Part shown: positions 54,603 through 64,000 of the stretch, one piece after another | Position numbering within the stretch: the first letter of the stretch is position 1 | How the letters are laid out: each line of letters begins with the position of its first letter | DNA from: Phytoseiulus persimilis | Taxonomy: Eukaryota > Arthropoda > Arachnida > Mesostigmata > Phytoseiidae | Direction: 5' to 3' | Assembly (NCBI GenBank): GCA_037576195.1 | Contig: JAQZDE010000119.1 | Coordinates: 1-64,000, forward strand | DNA: 64,000 nucleotides | Position numbers and translations under genes: made by a program | The notes under the pieces: model-generated | Databases searched by the model: none | Told to the model about the DNA's origin: nothing | The model's input: the letters and a program-made list of their open reading frames with translations, nothing else

Positions 54603-57600
54603 ATGAATTTACCCTCATCGTTCTGCTTGCGCCGTGTCCGCAGGGTGCGCGCAAACAATGTTCCAGCCGATTCCCATTAGAGTTCTCTACTCGTTCCACA
54701 GGGGCTTTCAAGTGGTGAGCAACTGGAACTCAAGGCACAGGAGATCGCGGAGGTGCTCGAGTGCGATCCGGACACTCTGAAAAGAACCCTCGAGTTTTAT
54801 CCGGATGTGGTCAGCAAGCCGTTGAGTCAGCTCTTATGGAGTGCGAGGATCCTGAAGATGAGATATCCTGTGGAAAGAATCCTCGAGTGAGCGGAACCTC
54901 GGTTCTTTTCCCCGGCACTGTGCTGAACTCTATCGTTATCGGTTGATATTTCAGGAAATTGATGAACCATTCTCTGAAATCCGTTCCGTTCGATTGGGTG
55001 TTTCAGGTTCCCGTCGGCTTTGAACCTTTCGTGGCGCCTCCTGGAGAACCGACGGCGAGTCTTCGATGAAGTGAACGCTAGGCACAAGGAGCCATTGGTG
55101 TCCATTCTCATGTTCGACCGGATGGTCAACGAGACGTTATTTGAACTGAACAGGTGAAGACGTCTACAGCCAACAAAGATTTCTGTCCCAGTATGGATCG
55201 TTCTAACGCTGTTTTGTTTCGGGAAATTCGCTAACGACGTTGTCTTCAACATAGGCGAAAGATCATTTCTGTGAAGGATCTCCTCCCAACAATCCTCTCG
55301 AGCATTGAGAACTGTCCTCCGCGGCTGAGGGAACGCCTGTCGGAGAAGCTGGAAAGTCCAGCGGTCTTGGCACTCACCCTGCAGGAGTATCGACGTGTCA
55401 TCATCCAGGCGTACCTTCAGGATCGCATCGGGAGACCTATACCGAAGCCAATCGTCAAGATGGTAAGCGCATGCACCGCGGACAAGACATCATGGCACCG
55501 GAACAGGGCATGGGTCGAGTACTTCGCGTTCGAAGAACAGTGCATTTCCCTGAAGGAGGTGGTTCCCCATCTTTGATCCTCTCCGTGAGCTTGTCGGCAG
55601 CCTGTGACACCGACATAATCTCGACGATTCCTTTCCAGCTCCAGAATCAGAGTCTGGCCTTGATGAGCTGTCGAGTGAACATCCTACTGAACGAGCTGGA
55701 ACTGGAGCCTGAGTTCTTGATATCTCAACCCGGCCTCCTGATTGTGAACACTTACAATCTCCAGGAGATCACGGAGAGAGTCAAAGTCAGTGTTCCGAAT
55801 CTAAATGGAATGTCAGAGGGCTATCGACCGCTGGGCTAGCTAAGAGTTTGATCATGGAATCGAGCGACCCGCCTGCTGAGCCGAAGATCTAACCTTCGGT
55901 CCTTGCAGGGTGAAGCACAAAACTACCTGCCCTTGAAACACATGGCCATGATGAACCCCAAGCTTCTTGCCGTGAGTGCAAGAAAGCTATGTGATGCGGG
56001 AAAGCTTCTATCGCTCCCGAGCGGCGAAGAAACGCACTCAGCAAGTTTCACCGGCGTCTTCAATAATAATCCCGACATGATGGCTGAGCACTTCGCTCCG
56101 AACGACAAAGTGCGTCCTATATGTGAAAGGAATTTGGCAGGCGACCCGAATATGGGATATTCCTCGTAGAATCGTAGCCGTGAACGAACGAAACACTTTG
56201 AATGACATCTCGAATCCCTGCCCGTGGAGCTGCGAATGGGCGACCGCTAATCCATTGATGTCAGAGTTCCCTAGAAGTTTTCTTCTTCTATGAGAAGTCC
56301 TCAGTATCCCATACTGGTGCACAATACCATATCCGGGTCCCGCCTCCTAGTTTACGAATTTCGCACCGAGAAGAACACTCTTCCTCGGCGTCCTGGAGAG
56401 TTCTCGATACCCATTTTTCCCTGTTCATAGATATTCAGCTCCGACTTCAATGATGGAGAACCGGCCTCAATGCGATTCTTGCACTACCAGGACATCCTCA
56501 GACGCGTTGATCATATAGTCAGAGGGAGCAAGCTGCGAACGACCCCCGATCCCGATCTTAAAATGCTCAACTCGTATCACCGAAGCCCTGTGGGTCATGT
56601 TGTGGATCGCTTGTCACACATGTTGGAGGCGGACCCCGAGCAGAAAGCACGGCTGAAAAGGGTCATACAGAGTTCACAGATGAAAAAGTTATCACTAATC
56701 GAGCTCTGCGTCGAGTCTTGCAAGTTCCTCTTGATCGAAGGAATTCTCACGAACACCCAAATCCTACGCAACCCTTCAATCTGCTGTTGGGATCAGACAA
56801 CACTTCGGAGAGGCTGGAACATGTTCCCGAAAGATGTTTACATGCAGGTTCGACGCTCTTCTTTGTTCTCAAGACGAGATCCTCGGGGCGTTCCCGGAAA
56901 TTCTCGGACGACTTCTTCGATCTTAGTCAGTAACATGGGCAACGAAAATCCGACGTTCAACGTTTCCCTCTTCAGGCTCTCGGACCTGAGTGGAAACAAC
57001 ATCCTCTCTTGGCGGAAATGCTCCTGTACGAAATGAAGAACAATGGTCTGTCCAACGTACCACTCCTTGAGCCAGACGAGTCTCAGCAGGAAGCCACAAC
57101 GATAGAGGTGAGTGTAGAGCCCCGAGTAGCCCCACTCAGAAAGAGTGGCTCTCCTTGACCAGCCAACCATCGGTGAGCTGTTTACAGAAATGCTATACTT
57201 GGAACACTTCCTGAGCGCACTGTGATCTCGGGAGCTTGGAACTGCAGAAAGGCCGCCTATAGATGGGAAATTCAAGTTTCTCTAGTCCTGGGGGGCACTT
57301 CACCATCTTGGTGGGGTTCTCAGGCGCATGGAACCACGGTCTTTCTGTTCACCGCTCTTGTCCTGGCAGGGCAACCGATGAATACCACTCTTTTTTCCTT
57401 CATGGAGTCGGAGTGGAATCCTCCCGGATCCCGGACACGGATCGGCCTGTGAGGGCCTCCATTCCGGTTGTGAGGTGATTCCTCTGAAACACCCTTATCT
57501 CTGCCGCTAGATGACCGCGGACTCAATTGGGGTGGGCTGTTGTTATTTCTTCCGAGTCATCTGAGGCTCTACTCCGAGGGACATGCATCCTTCAAGACCA

Positions 57601-57899
57601 CTCTCGGCGTGTTATCAACTGCACAAATCCTGACTCGAAAACGCCGAGGCCCAGGAGATATCCGGAATAGCTCGCTTACCTGTACGGATTTGTTGGAAAG
57701 CGAAACATCTTATTGCCGCCGTTAGAATACTCATTACACATTACCTCCCGTCCAGGCTGGTCTCGAGTTCCGATATGATGAAGAATTCGGTGATGATGAA
57801 GATGAAATCGGCCGAGACGAGTATCGAGATCATCCAGCGGACTCGGAGCAGTCCTCAGCTGAGCTCGAACGTAAACATCTGGAGTCATCATTCGACTAA
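54603..57899 (+). CDS. mTERF-family mitochondrial transcription factor
   Basis: Nine exons, all in phase: 54603-54644, 54702-54886, 55007-55153, 55255-55462, 55639-55785, 55909-55971, 56431-56847, 56976-57107, 57756-57899, giving 494 residues. The short first exon MNLPSSFCLRRVRR is a plausible mitochondrial import signal. mTERF helical repeats with the pattern P-x-x-L and a following L-x-x-x-x-x-I are seen: LECDPDTLKRTLEFYPDVVS, ILEFPSALNLSWRLLENRRR, CRVNILLNELELEPEFLISQ then PGLLIVNTYNL, and KKLSLIELCVESCKFLLIEG. The end is very acidic (EFGDDEDEIGRDEYRDHPAD), as in some mTERF1/2/5 proteins. The family binds mitochondrial DNA and controls transcription stop and start. Which paralog it is cannot be told by eye. 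AATAAA at 58004-58009. The protein is longer than human MTERF1 (399). Confidence 0.75.
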
Positions 57900-58864
57900 T
57901 TCGCCGTCGGAAAACATGCCGGTCCACGGGTCTTTGTTCATGTGTCATTTTTGTGAGAATGTTGTACATACCTAGTTAGAGACTTGCTCTTAGGTTGACT
58001 TCGAATAAATTCCTGCTACACGCATGGGCGGTTTTCCTCCTCACGAGTGTTCCGCAGGTATTTTTGAAATCATTCGCCATGCAGGCTAGGTACAATGCTG
58101 CGAGAATTTCGATTGGGCAGGTACAGCCGCAAGCTCACCGAGGTGAATTCAGCTCTCAACATTCGAGCTCACCCAGGACCCCGAGTTCACAGACTGGTCC
58201 ATAAGAGGGTCCTCGATATATGTTGGGGACCAACATTGTCTCCGTTTCTTCAGATTTTCCAGAACGCTTGTTGGGATTAGTTTCCATAGTCTGAGGGAGT
58301 ATGCACCTTCGAGATCGAACTTTTTATCTGAACAAGCTATCCCTAGCTCATTGGTTCTGATTTCTTTCGGGCCGTAGCCGCTCACAGCTGGAGAGAGGAA
58401 GTCGCTCCTTGATCCCGTCACGAATTCTGGATGAGGAGACGAACTCAACCGGCTTACAATACGAAGTGTACAAGGACTCGCAGATTATAATCAAGTCTTG
58501 TGATAGCCAAATTGCATAAAAGATTCTTCTCGATGTTGAATAAGAGTCTTAACTCCTCGTGAGTGTATGTCCATGTACTATGGCGTGGCCCTAGAAAATC
58601 TCCCATGACTCCTCAGAAATCCGCCGTGGCCCCCTCCGATTTCTCCAGGATTAGAATCACTGTCCTAGCTATGTCAGAATAAGTCTTCGGAGAATGGCTA
58701 CATTGAGGACGCACGGCGTTCGAACGCTGCCGGGGTTGTCATGGTTACCGGTGACGTCAACCGGTGTCTCCGGCGTCCGAAGTGTTGGATCAGCTGTGGC
58801 CGCGTTTCGGAAAGCCGGTGCGACCTGAACCGAACCCGAGTTAGCAGTTTCCAGTGTCATTGTG
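57900..58864. other. Spacer between mTERF gene and FATP gene
   Basis: Holds the mTERF AATAAA (58004-58009) and the promoter of the next gene. No coding evidence otherwise. Confidence 0.5.
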
Positions 58865-60844
58865 ATGGAAGCCCACGGCAGGGAGTCTTTTCCGACTTGG
58901 AAGTTTTTGTGGCTCGGAATCTCAAGTGCTGTTTGGTACGTACTCCAAGGATGGTCTACGACGGTTGGAGCTGTTTGGATTGTGGTGAACTACTTCGCTG
59001 TCCGGTACTCCTTCGAACTGTGGGTACTGATAATGACATTGAAGAGGGACGTGACCGCCGGGCTTCGGCAGTTCAGATCCAAGCGAACACTCATGTCGCA
59101 AATAAATCGCAAAGCAACTGTAGCGCAACTCTTCACGGAAACTGCATCCAAGTACCCGGATAAGCTGCTGATGTCGTCATTGAACTCTTCTTGGACGTTT
59201 TCCGAGGCTCGGATGTTCACGAATAGAGTCGCGAATCACTTCAGAAGTCGTGGGCTCAAAGCGGGCGATGAGGTCTGTCTGCTGATGGAGAACCGGCCCG
59301 AGTTCCTCATGACTTGGCTCGGCTTGAGCAAACTTGGGGTGGTGACAGCTCTCATCAATTACAACATCAAGAGTAAGGCGTTGGCGCACTGCGTGAACGC
59401 CGTCAAAACCAAGGTTGTGATATTCAGCAATGCTTTGGCACCATCTCTGAGCTCTGCATTCGGAGATATCAACGGTTCTGATTCGATCGAGTTCTATCAT
59501 TTGGATAGCGGGTGTCCTCCCGACTCACCCATGGCGAGCGAATCGCTGCTCGACTGCCTTCAGCAGGCTTCCACGGATGAAGAACTGCATCGAGGGAATC
59601 CAAAGGATCGACTGCTGTACATCTTCACTTCGGGAACCACGGGTTTGCCCAAAGCCGCCATTGTCACCAACATGAGGTTCATGTTCGTGGCCGCCAACAT
59701 GTTCTTCATGAACCCGTTCAAGGTTGGAGACAAAATTTACCTGTCTCTACCCCTTTATCACAACTCAGGCGGCACGTTGGGACCCGGGCCGTGTCTGATA
59801 TACGGACTGAGCTGCCACATTGCACCGAAGTTCTCTGCCTCGAACTTCTGGTCTGATTGCAAAAGATACGAATGTACCGTTGCGCTCTACATCGGCGAGA
59901 TGGTCAGGTATCTTTTGGCACAGCCGCCTCGAGAAGCGGATGATACGCATGGAGTTCGTTTGCTTTTCGGCCACGGAGCCCGGAAGCAACTGTGGCTTGA
60001 GTTTCAACGTCGTTTCAAGCTCCGAGATATCAGGGAAATCTACGGATCAACGGAAGGCAACGCTGGCCTCATGAATCTGGACAATAAGCCTGGAGCCGTT
60101 GGCTTCTTGTCGACTCCGTGCCGCATGAGCCGCACGCTCGCCCGAGCCATCATCCCAATGTTCGTGATCAGAATCGACCCGGACACAGGCAAACCCGCCC
60201 GGAATCGTCAAGGTCTCTGCATCGAGTGCAGAGCTAATGAGCCCGGAGAACTCATCGGCCTGATCACGTCGCAGCCGGCGATGAAATTCGAGGGCTACGT
60301 GGATAAAAACGCAACACAGAAGAAGATCTACACCGACGTGTTTCGGCACGGCGAGAACGCATTTGCAACTGGTGATATAGTAGTATACGATGATCTCGGT
60401 TACGTGTTCTTCCAAGATCGGACAGGTGATACTTTTCGATGGAAGAGTGAGAATGTTTCGACGAATGAAGTTGAGAGCGTTATAGCGAAAATAATTGGTC
60501 TGACAGATGCCACTGTGTACGGCGTCGAAATAGAAGGCTGCGAGGGCAAGGCGGGTATGGTTGCGATTCTCAAACAAAACTCAGAGGACGTTGATCTTAG
60601 AAATCTATTGGAAAAGATGGACGAGAGCTTACCCACGTACGCGGTGCCTCTTTTCGTCCGGCTCACCAAACAGATCGAGTCGACAAGCACACTGAAATAC
60701 AAGAAGAATAGCCTCGTCGACGAAGGATTCAACCCCAGCAAGGTGAAAGACGCGCTGTTCTTCTTGGATCGTTCGAAGAAACAATACGTCCCGCTTGATG
60801 AGAATCTCTACCGTGAAATTGTTTCGGGGAAAGTGCGCCTCTGA
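58865..60844 (+). CDS. SLC27A4: Long-chain fatty acid transport protein (SLC27/FATP, acyl-CoA synthetase)
   Basis: A single exon of 659 residues, close to FATP1/4 (about 645). The ATG at 58865 is used; a GTG one codon earlier is not. The N-terminal hydrophobic part (WLGISSAVWYVLQGW, VGAVWIVVNYFAVRY) anchors it in membranes. The AMP-binding motif YIFTSGTTGLPKAAIVT lies near residue 250, and IYGSTEGNAGLMNL follows. The C-terminal FATP signature GDIVVYDDLGYVFFQDRTGD with FRWKSENVSTNEVE is intact, as is TSTLKYKK with the catalytic-site lysine region. It should activate long and very long chain fatty acids to acyl-CoA and so drive their uptake. Paralog choice between FATP1 and FATP4 is a guess. 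AATAAA at 61132-61137. The lack of introns stands out beside its neighbours. Confidence 0.96.
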   Translation: MEAHGRESFPTWKFLWLGISSAVWYVLQGWSTTVGAVWIVVNYFAVRYSFELWVLIMTLKRDVTAGLRQFRSKRTLMSQINRKATVAQLFTETASKYPDKLLMSSLNSSWTFSEARMFTNRVANHFRSRGLKAGDEVCLLMENRPEFLMTWLGLSKLGVVTALINYNIKSKALAHCVNAVKTKVVIFSNALAPSLSSAFGDINGSDSIEFYHLDSGCPPDSPMASESLLDCLQQASTDEELHRGNPKDRLLYIFTSGTTGLPKAAIVTNMRFMFVAANMFFMNPFKVGDKIYLSLPLYHNSGGTLGPGPCLIYGLSCHIAPKFSASNFWSDCKRYECTVALYIGEMVRYLLAQPPREADDTHGVRLLFGHGARKQLWLEFQRRFKLRDIREIYGSTEGNAGLMNLDNKPGAVGFLSTPCRMSRTLARAIIPMFVIRIDPDTGKPARNRQGLCIECRANEPGELIGLITSQPAMKFEGYVDKNATQKKIYTDVFRHGENAFATGDIVVYDDLGYVFFQDRTGDTFRWKSENVSTNEVESVIAKIIGLTDATVYGVEIEGCEGKAGMVAILKQNSEDVDLRNLLEKMDESLPTYAVPLFVRLTKQIESTSTLKYKKNSLVDEGFNPSKVKDALFFLDRSKKQYVPLDENLYREIVSGKVRL

Positions 60845-61753
60845 AATCTGTGGCTGTTTGAATTATAGCTTTCCGAAATGCTCAAGAAACTTCAAATCGC
60901 TCGTTCAGATTTCTCATTGCTCGCTTATTACCCGAGCGATGTTTTGACGTTTCTAGTTGTGTTTCAAGGTGGATGAACGAATGACAACCAAATATACTCA
61001 GGTTCCGACCGGGAAATGTTTTTGCCGCCAGCCTCGACAGAGCTTACCGTAATTGAGATTTAATGAAGCTTTCAGTCTCATGCTTTATACTCGCGTCTGA
61101 CGCTGACACCATAATGAGGAAAGCTCCGACTAATAAAAATGTCCAAAACCTCCTTAACACCTTCCAATACTTCATTCATTGATCAAGGAGCTGGAAGAGA
61201 ACGGTGCATAGAAAATCCGCGCCCGCGTACGCAAGAGCAGAACGAAACTTTGTTAAGACACGACATCAATACGTTTCTCGCGCCCCGTTGCAACACCTTC
61301 CCGGCTCAGATAATTTGGAATGGATGAAACTAGCAATGCTTCCAGGTCAGGCGCCAGTCGTCACTCCAAACGTTGCCAGCGTTAGTAGATTAGTTTGAAT
61401 CTGCCCTTCTTTTGCGAACAAAGTCAAATATCTCCCACAGGGATCCAGACGTTCTCCGGTTATTCATTCAGTCGGAAAGTCGGAGCTCCTTCGATTATTG
61501 TCTCCGTTATCTGTCCGAGCGCCGGGCCATCCCCTCCGTCGGTTACTTCAATCGATCACCTCGTGCAGGGTCCTTCCCACTGTGCACGATTCCATCACCC
61601 CATTGACTTCGAGGTAGACAATCGCCATCTTCGTGACCCCTGTCTCCGTTGTTGGAGATAGGCGATTGTCGCAGGAATCGCCAGCACCTTTTGGTTTCAC
61701 GGGTTGAGTCCATCCGACAGGGACTAAATAGGTTAACCGTTTTCCTTCTAATC
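60845..61753. other. 3' region of the FATP gene
   Basis: Contains AATAAA at 61132-61137. Beyond it only short frames without support. Confidence 0.5.
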
Positions 61754-62164
61754 TTAGCTTGGGATCATGCTCTTCGAGCGGGAGGACTTCTCCGGTCTGG
61801 TGGACCCAGGCTCGATCTCTGGAGCTGGTGGAGGTCGGATGTCCGTGTTCGCACGAGGAATCCTGTGGGGAACTTGGTGGGAGGAACTCAGGGAAGTGGA
61901 GAGAGGCTCGAAAGGAAATGAGGACATTACCGGTGGACTCTCGAACGACTTGTAGAAAGGTTTCGCGTATGCGAGAGAATGATTCCCCCGCGAAAATGGT
62001 GCGAAATACCCGAAATACAGAATTACCATCAGCAGAACTGATAGCCTATGTTTTACTTGTAATGGAGTGCCAACGATGACAGAAACCCCGGAAGCCCTTG
62101 AGCTGTTCCGTCGCTGGGAGCAAGGACCCACGTCAGGCTCGTCGTCCAATATTGGTCGTTCCAT
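61754..62164 (-). CDS. Possible type II membrane protein
   Basis: A 136-codon frame from ATG at 62164: MERPILDDEPDVGPCSQRRN, then a likely membrane anchor HRLSVLLMVILYFGYFAPF after residue 38, then a Ser/Pro-rich stem (SSFPFEPLSTSLSSSHQVP) to a stop at 61754. The layout of a short cytosolic end, one helix and a Ser/Pro stem resembles a Golgi glycosyltransferase N-terminus, but no catalytic part is seen. It may be a first exon. An in-frame upstream extension to 62206 exists. The middle contains GTAATT, a possible donor. Confidence 0.35.
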   Translation of the reverse strand: MERPILDDEPDVGPCSQRRNSSRASGVSVIVGTPLQVKHRLSVLLMVILYFGYFAPFSRGNHSLAYAKPFYKSFESPPVMSSFPFEPLSTSLSSSHQVPHRIPRANTDIRPPPAPEIEPGSTRPEKSSRSKSMIPS

Positions 62165-62206
62165 TATCGTGAAAGTCAGACGGCGCGACGGATGGTGGGG
62201 CCTCAA

Positions 62207-62935
62207 ATCAAACCTATTTGGGAACCAAACCTATGCTCGCTGTGACCGGATAGGATAGATTTCTCGAAACTATCCGGTTCGCACTCACGGGATTCGGCTT
62301 CCATACGGACATCGTGCGAGCATGGAGAAGGGGCAACGACAAGCGGAGCTCAGACTGGGACGCATCTCGAAAAACAGCGACAGCGGTGAGACCAGTCCAG
62401 GGTCTACATGTCCACGAGCCCGAATTAGAGGCGCTTATTCCCACGTCTGGAAGAACTTCCGGGGAGCATACGGATCGGATCAATAACTTCGCTTGTTTAT
62501 CTCTTCGTCACCTCAGCTATCCCCGATGCGAATCGTCACTTTGTGACTTTTGCGGCTACTCATTACGTGGTGCGATGTCACCACGCGTGACCTACGGCGT
62601 AATCACGCCTCGTTCCGTTAGTTTGAACGATGCAGTTTGTTAGGCAAGTCGTTCATCGTCCTAAGAACAAATGTTTAGGCAACATCGGACACAGTTTGTA
62701 GACAACAGTGCGGGTCCCCGCCACGTCGCGCCGGCTCTCATGGCTTGACTGAAACACAGGCGGTCTAGTGGCGGGTGGACGAGCCAGCGAGCTGATTGAC
62801 ATCATGCCTAGTGCAACAAACAGCAGGCAAGAGTCAGGTGAGCGACAAGCCGTAAGCGACCCGCGGCCCGGGAACGTAGGCCGCCAGTGAAGATCGACGG
62901 CCTAACGGCTCCTTCCTGCTGGTGCGGTCGCTGAT
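62207..62935. other. Unassigned region
   Basis: Overlapping short frames on both strands (for example 62314-62643 plus) without family support. Confidence 0.4.
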
Positions 62936-63121
62936 ATGGCTGTGGCGAATGTTGTGGTGCGGCTCCTGCCGCTAGTCATCGTGATGATGCTGCCTCTGAC
63001 CTTGACGGGAGCCCTCTCCTGCAACGCTTGCCGACGTCGATGCGGTGTCCGCCTGCCGCAGACCATCGACGTCAGAAGTCCGACGAGCGTTTTGCCGAGT
63101 GAAGTTTTTTCAGATCGTTGA
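62936..63121 (+). CDS. Possible first exon of a secreted protein
   Basis: The frame begins MAVANVVVRLLPLVIVMMLP and LTLTGALSCNACRRRCG, a convincing signal peptide with a likely cut after GALS, followed by a cysteine cluster. GT occurs right after the third cysteine codon (CGATGCG/GTGTCC), which could be a donor. The rest of the frame to the stop at 63121 is less protein-like. No downstream exon was identified inside the window. Confidence 0.4.
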   Translation: MAVANVVVRLLPLVIVMMLPLTLTGALSCNACRRRCGVRLPQTIDVRSPTSVLPSEVFSDR

Positions 63122-64000
63122 TGGTGTGCGTTTGCGTTCCACCGAAACCTCTAGGAATTTTTCAAAGTTAGCTTGTTCCTTCATGAAGGTGAACGTCGTC
63201 GGGAGGGAATCGGATTAGTAATCGATGCTGGTGAGTTCACGGAGGAGTTCGAATTTTCTGAGTTCAGCTACTGGGGAACGCGATCCCTGCCACCTGATCA
63301 CCTTGGAACAATCAGAGTTCGAGTGGTATTCTGCTGCCCGCGCGATTCCGTGAGCATCAAACTCAGCTCCGTCGCAATCCATTAGAAGACTCGATCGAAT
63401 TCAGGCGGTATGCCAGGTTCCGAGTTGGATAGCTTCCGTTTGGATCGTTTGCAGCCGCAATCTTTCGACAGGTTGGAGTGTAATAGAACTGCGAACAGGA
63501 TCGGGCATGTTTCAAGAGACGAACCAGGCCGTCGAGAAACCAATCAATCAACGTTAGGTTAAGTTTGTAACTTGGAGTCAAAAGACCCGAAGTTGGCCGC
63601 GTCTGATTTTCGTGGTCGTTCAAGTGCCTTGGCTGTTCCGCAGCCGCCGTGCAGCAGTCTGCAAACAATTGCCTTCCAAGGTACTCAAACAGCGCTGCAG
63701 CGACCGGTTTTTGATTTGATGCCAATTTGTGCTTTTCGGCTCCTCTGAATATTTCTGTATCTCGGCCAACTTCGTCGCGAAGATCCGCCGCACAAGACAT
63801 CGGCCGAGGTGTCCAATGGAAACCACGCTGTCTGGGAATCTGCGATTCAAAACACATCTCTCATGGCGGCGAACTCTGGGAGATTCAGAGTCAAGTGGAA
63901 GTTTGCTTGGCAGTAGCAGTGATTGCCTCTGTGAAGAGAACGATGGTTTGGCGCGTTCGGGTCTCAAACTCGAGAACTTATTTGTATCCAGCCCGGATCT
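63122..64000. other. Unassigned right end
   Basis: A minus-strand frame of 164 codons (63363-63857) is open but overlaps another of 115 codons in a different frame and shows no motif. Possibly intron or intergenic DNA. Confidence 0.35.

Noticed and set aside
63363-63857. 164-codon open frame on the minus strand at the right end.
   Set aside because: Composition is ordinary, another minus-strand frame overlaps it, and there are no motifs.

Overview
The window is eukaryotic nuclear DNA of roughly balanced base composition. It carries compact, intron-split genes on both strands, most with GT-AG introns of 50 to 250 bases plus a few long ones, and AATAAA signals downstream of most stops. The proteins are animal proteins: BCCIP, DESI1, NOL9, TAF10, RPLP0, aveugle-like SAM protein, GINS4, CRPPA, INPP1, TMEM184, mTERF and FATP. 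The SAM protein, the SLC22 expansion and the small genes point to an arthropod. My guess is a mite or tick, perhaps a predatory mite, but this is inference and no species marker was seen.

Layout. 1-450: 3' end of an SLC22-type transporter (+). 2984-4704: BCCIP (-). 5748-7979: DESI1 (+), followed by a PUL-domain gene at 8993-10677 (+). 11044-14075 and 17222-18986: two complete paralogous SLC22 transporters (-), each with a tiny first exon at the same split glycine/cysteine position. 20627-22193: TMEM186 (+). 22600-32500: mostly unidentified, with several probable exons of unknown genes, including one with a CtBP-type motif. 32940-35432: NOL9 (-). 36528-37019: TAF10 (+). 37691-39052: RPLP0 (-), whose introns and upstream region hold three look-alike candidate C/D snoRNAs. 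39744-40385: CHTF8 (+). 40815-41346: aveugle-like SAM protein (-). 41528-42133: GINS4/SLD5 (-). 43370-44373: CRPPA (+). 44805-46197: INPP1 (-). 47041-47645: unknown gene ending 27 bases before TMEM184 (47673-49329, +). 50203-50687 and 49838-50059: small unknown genes. 52.7-54 kb: a diverged inverted duplication and a long open stretch broken by one TGA. 54603-57899: nine-exon mTERF protein (+). 58865-60844: intronless fatty-acid transport protein (+). 61-64 kb: two weak membrane or secreted candidates.

These are mostly housekeeping genes with no shared pathway. CHTF8 and GINS4 both serve DNA replication. NOL9, RPLP0 and the candidate snoRNAs all belong to ribosome production. BCCIP is also linked to ribosome and genome maintenance. 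TMEM186 and the mTERF protein are expected in mitochondria. The three SLC22 copies form a local gene family. Exon boundaries were worked out by hand from splice sites, reading phase and remembered family similarity; all phases given for the named genes add up to an intact frame.

The most unusual signal is the snoRNA-like trio in RPLP0. Next come the close DESI1/PUL pair, which echoes a known domain fusion, and the unknown coding stretch directly in front of TMEM184.
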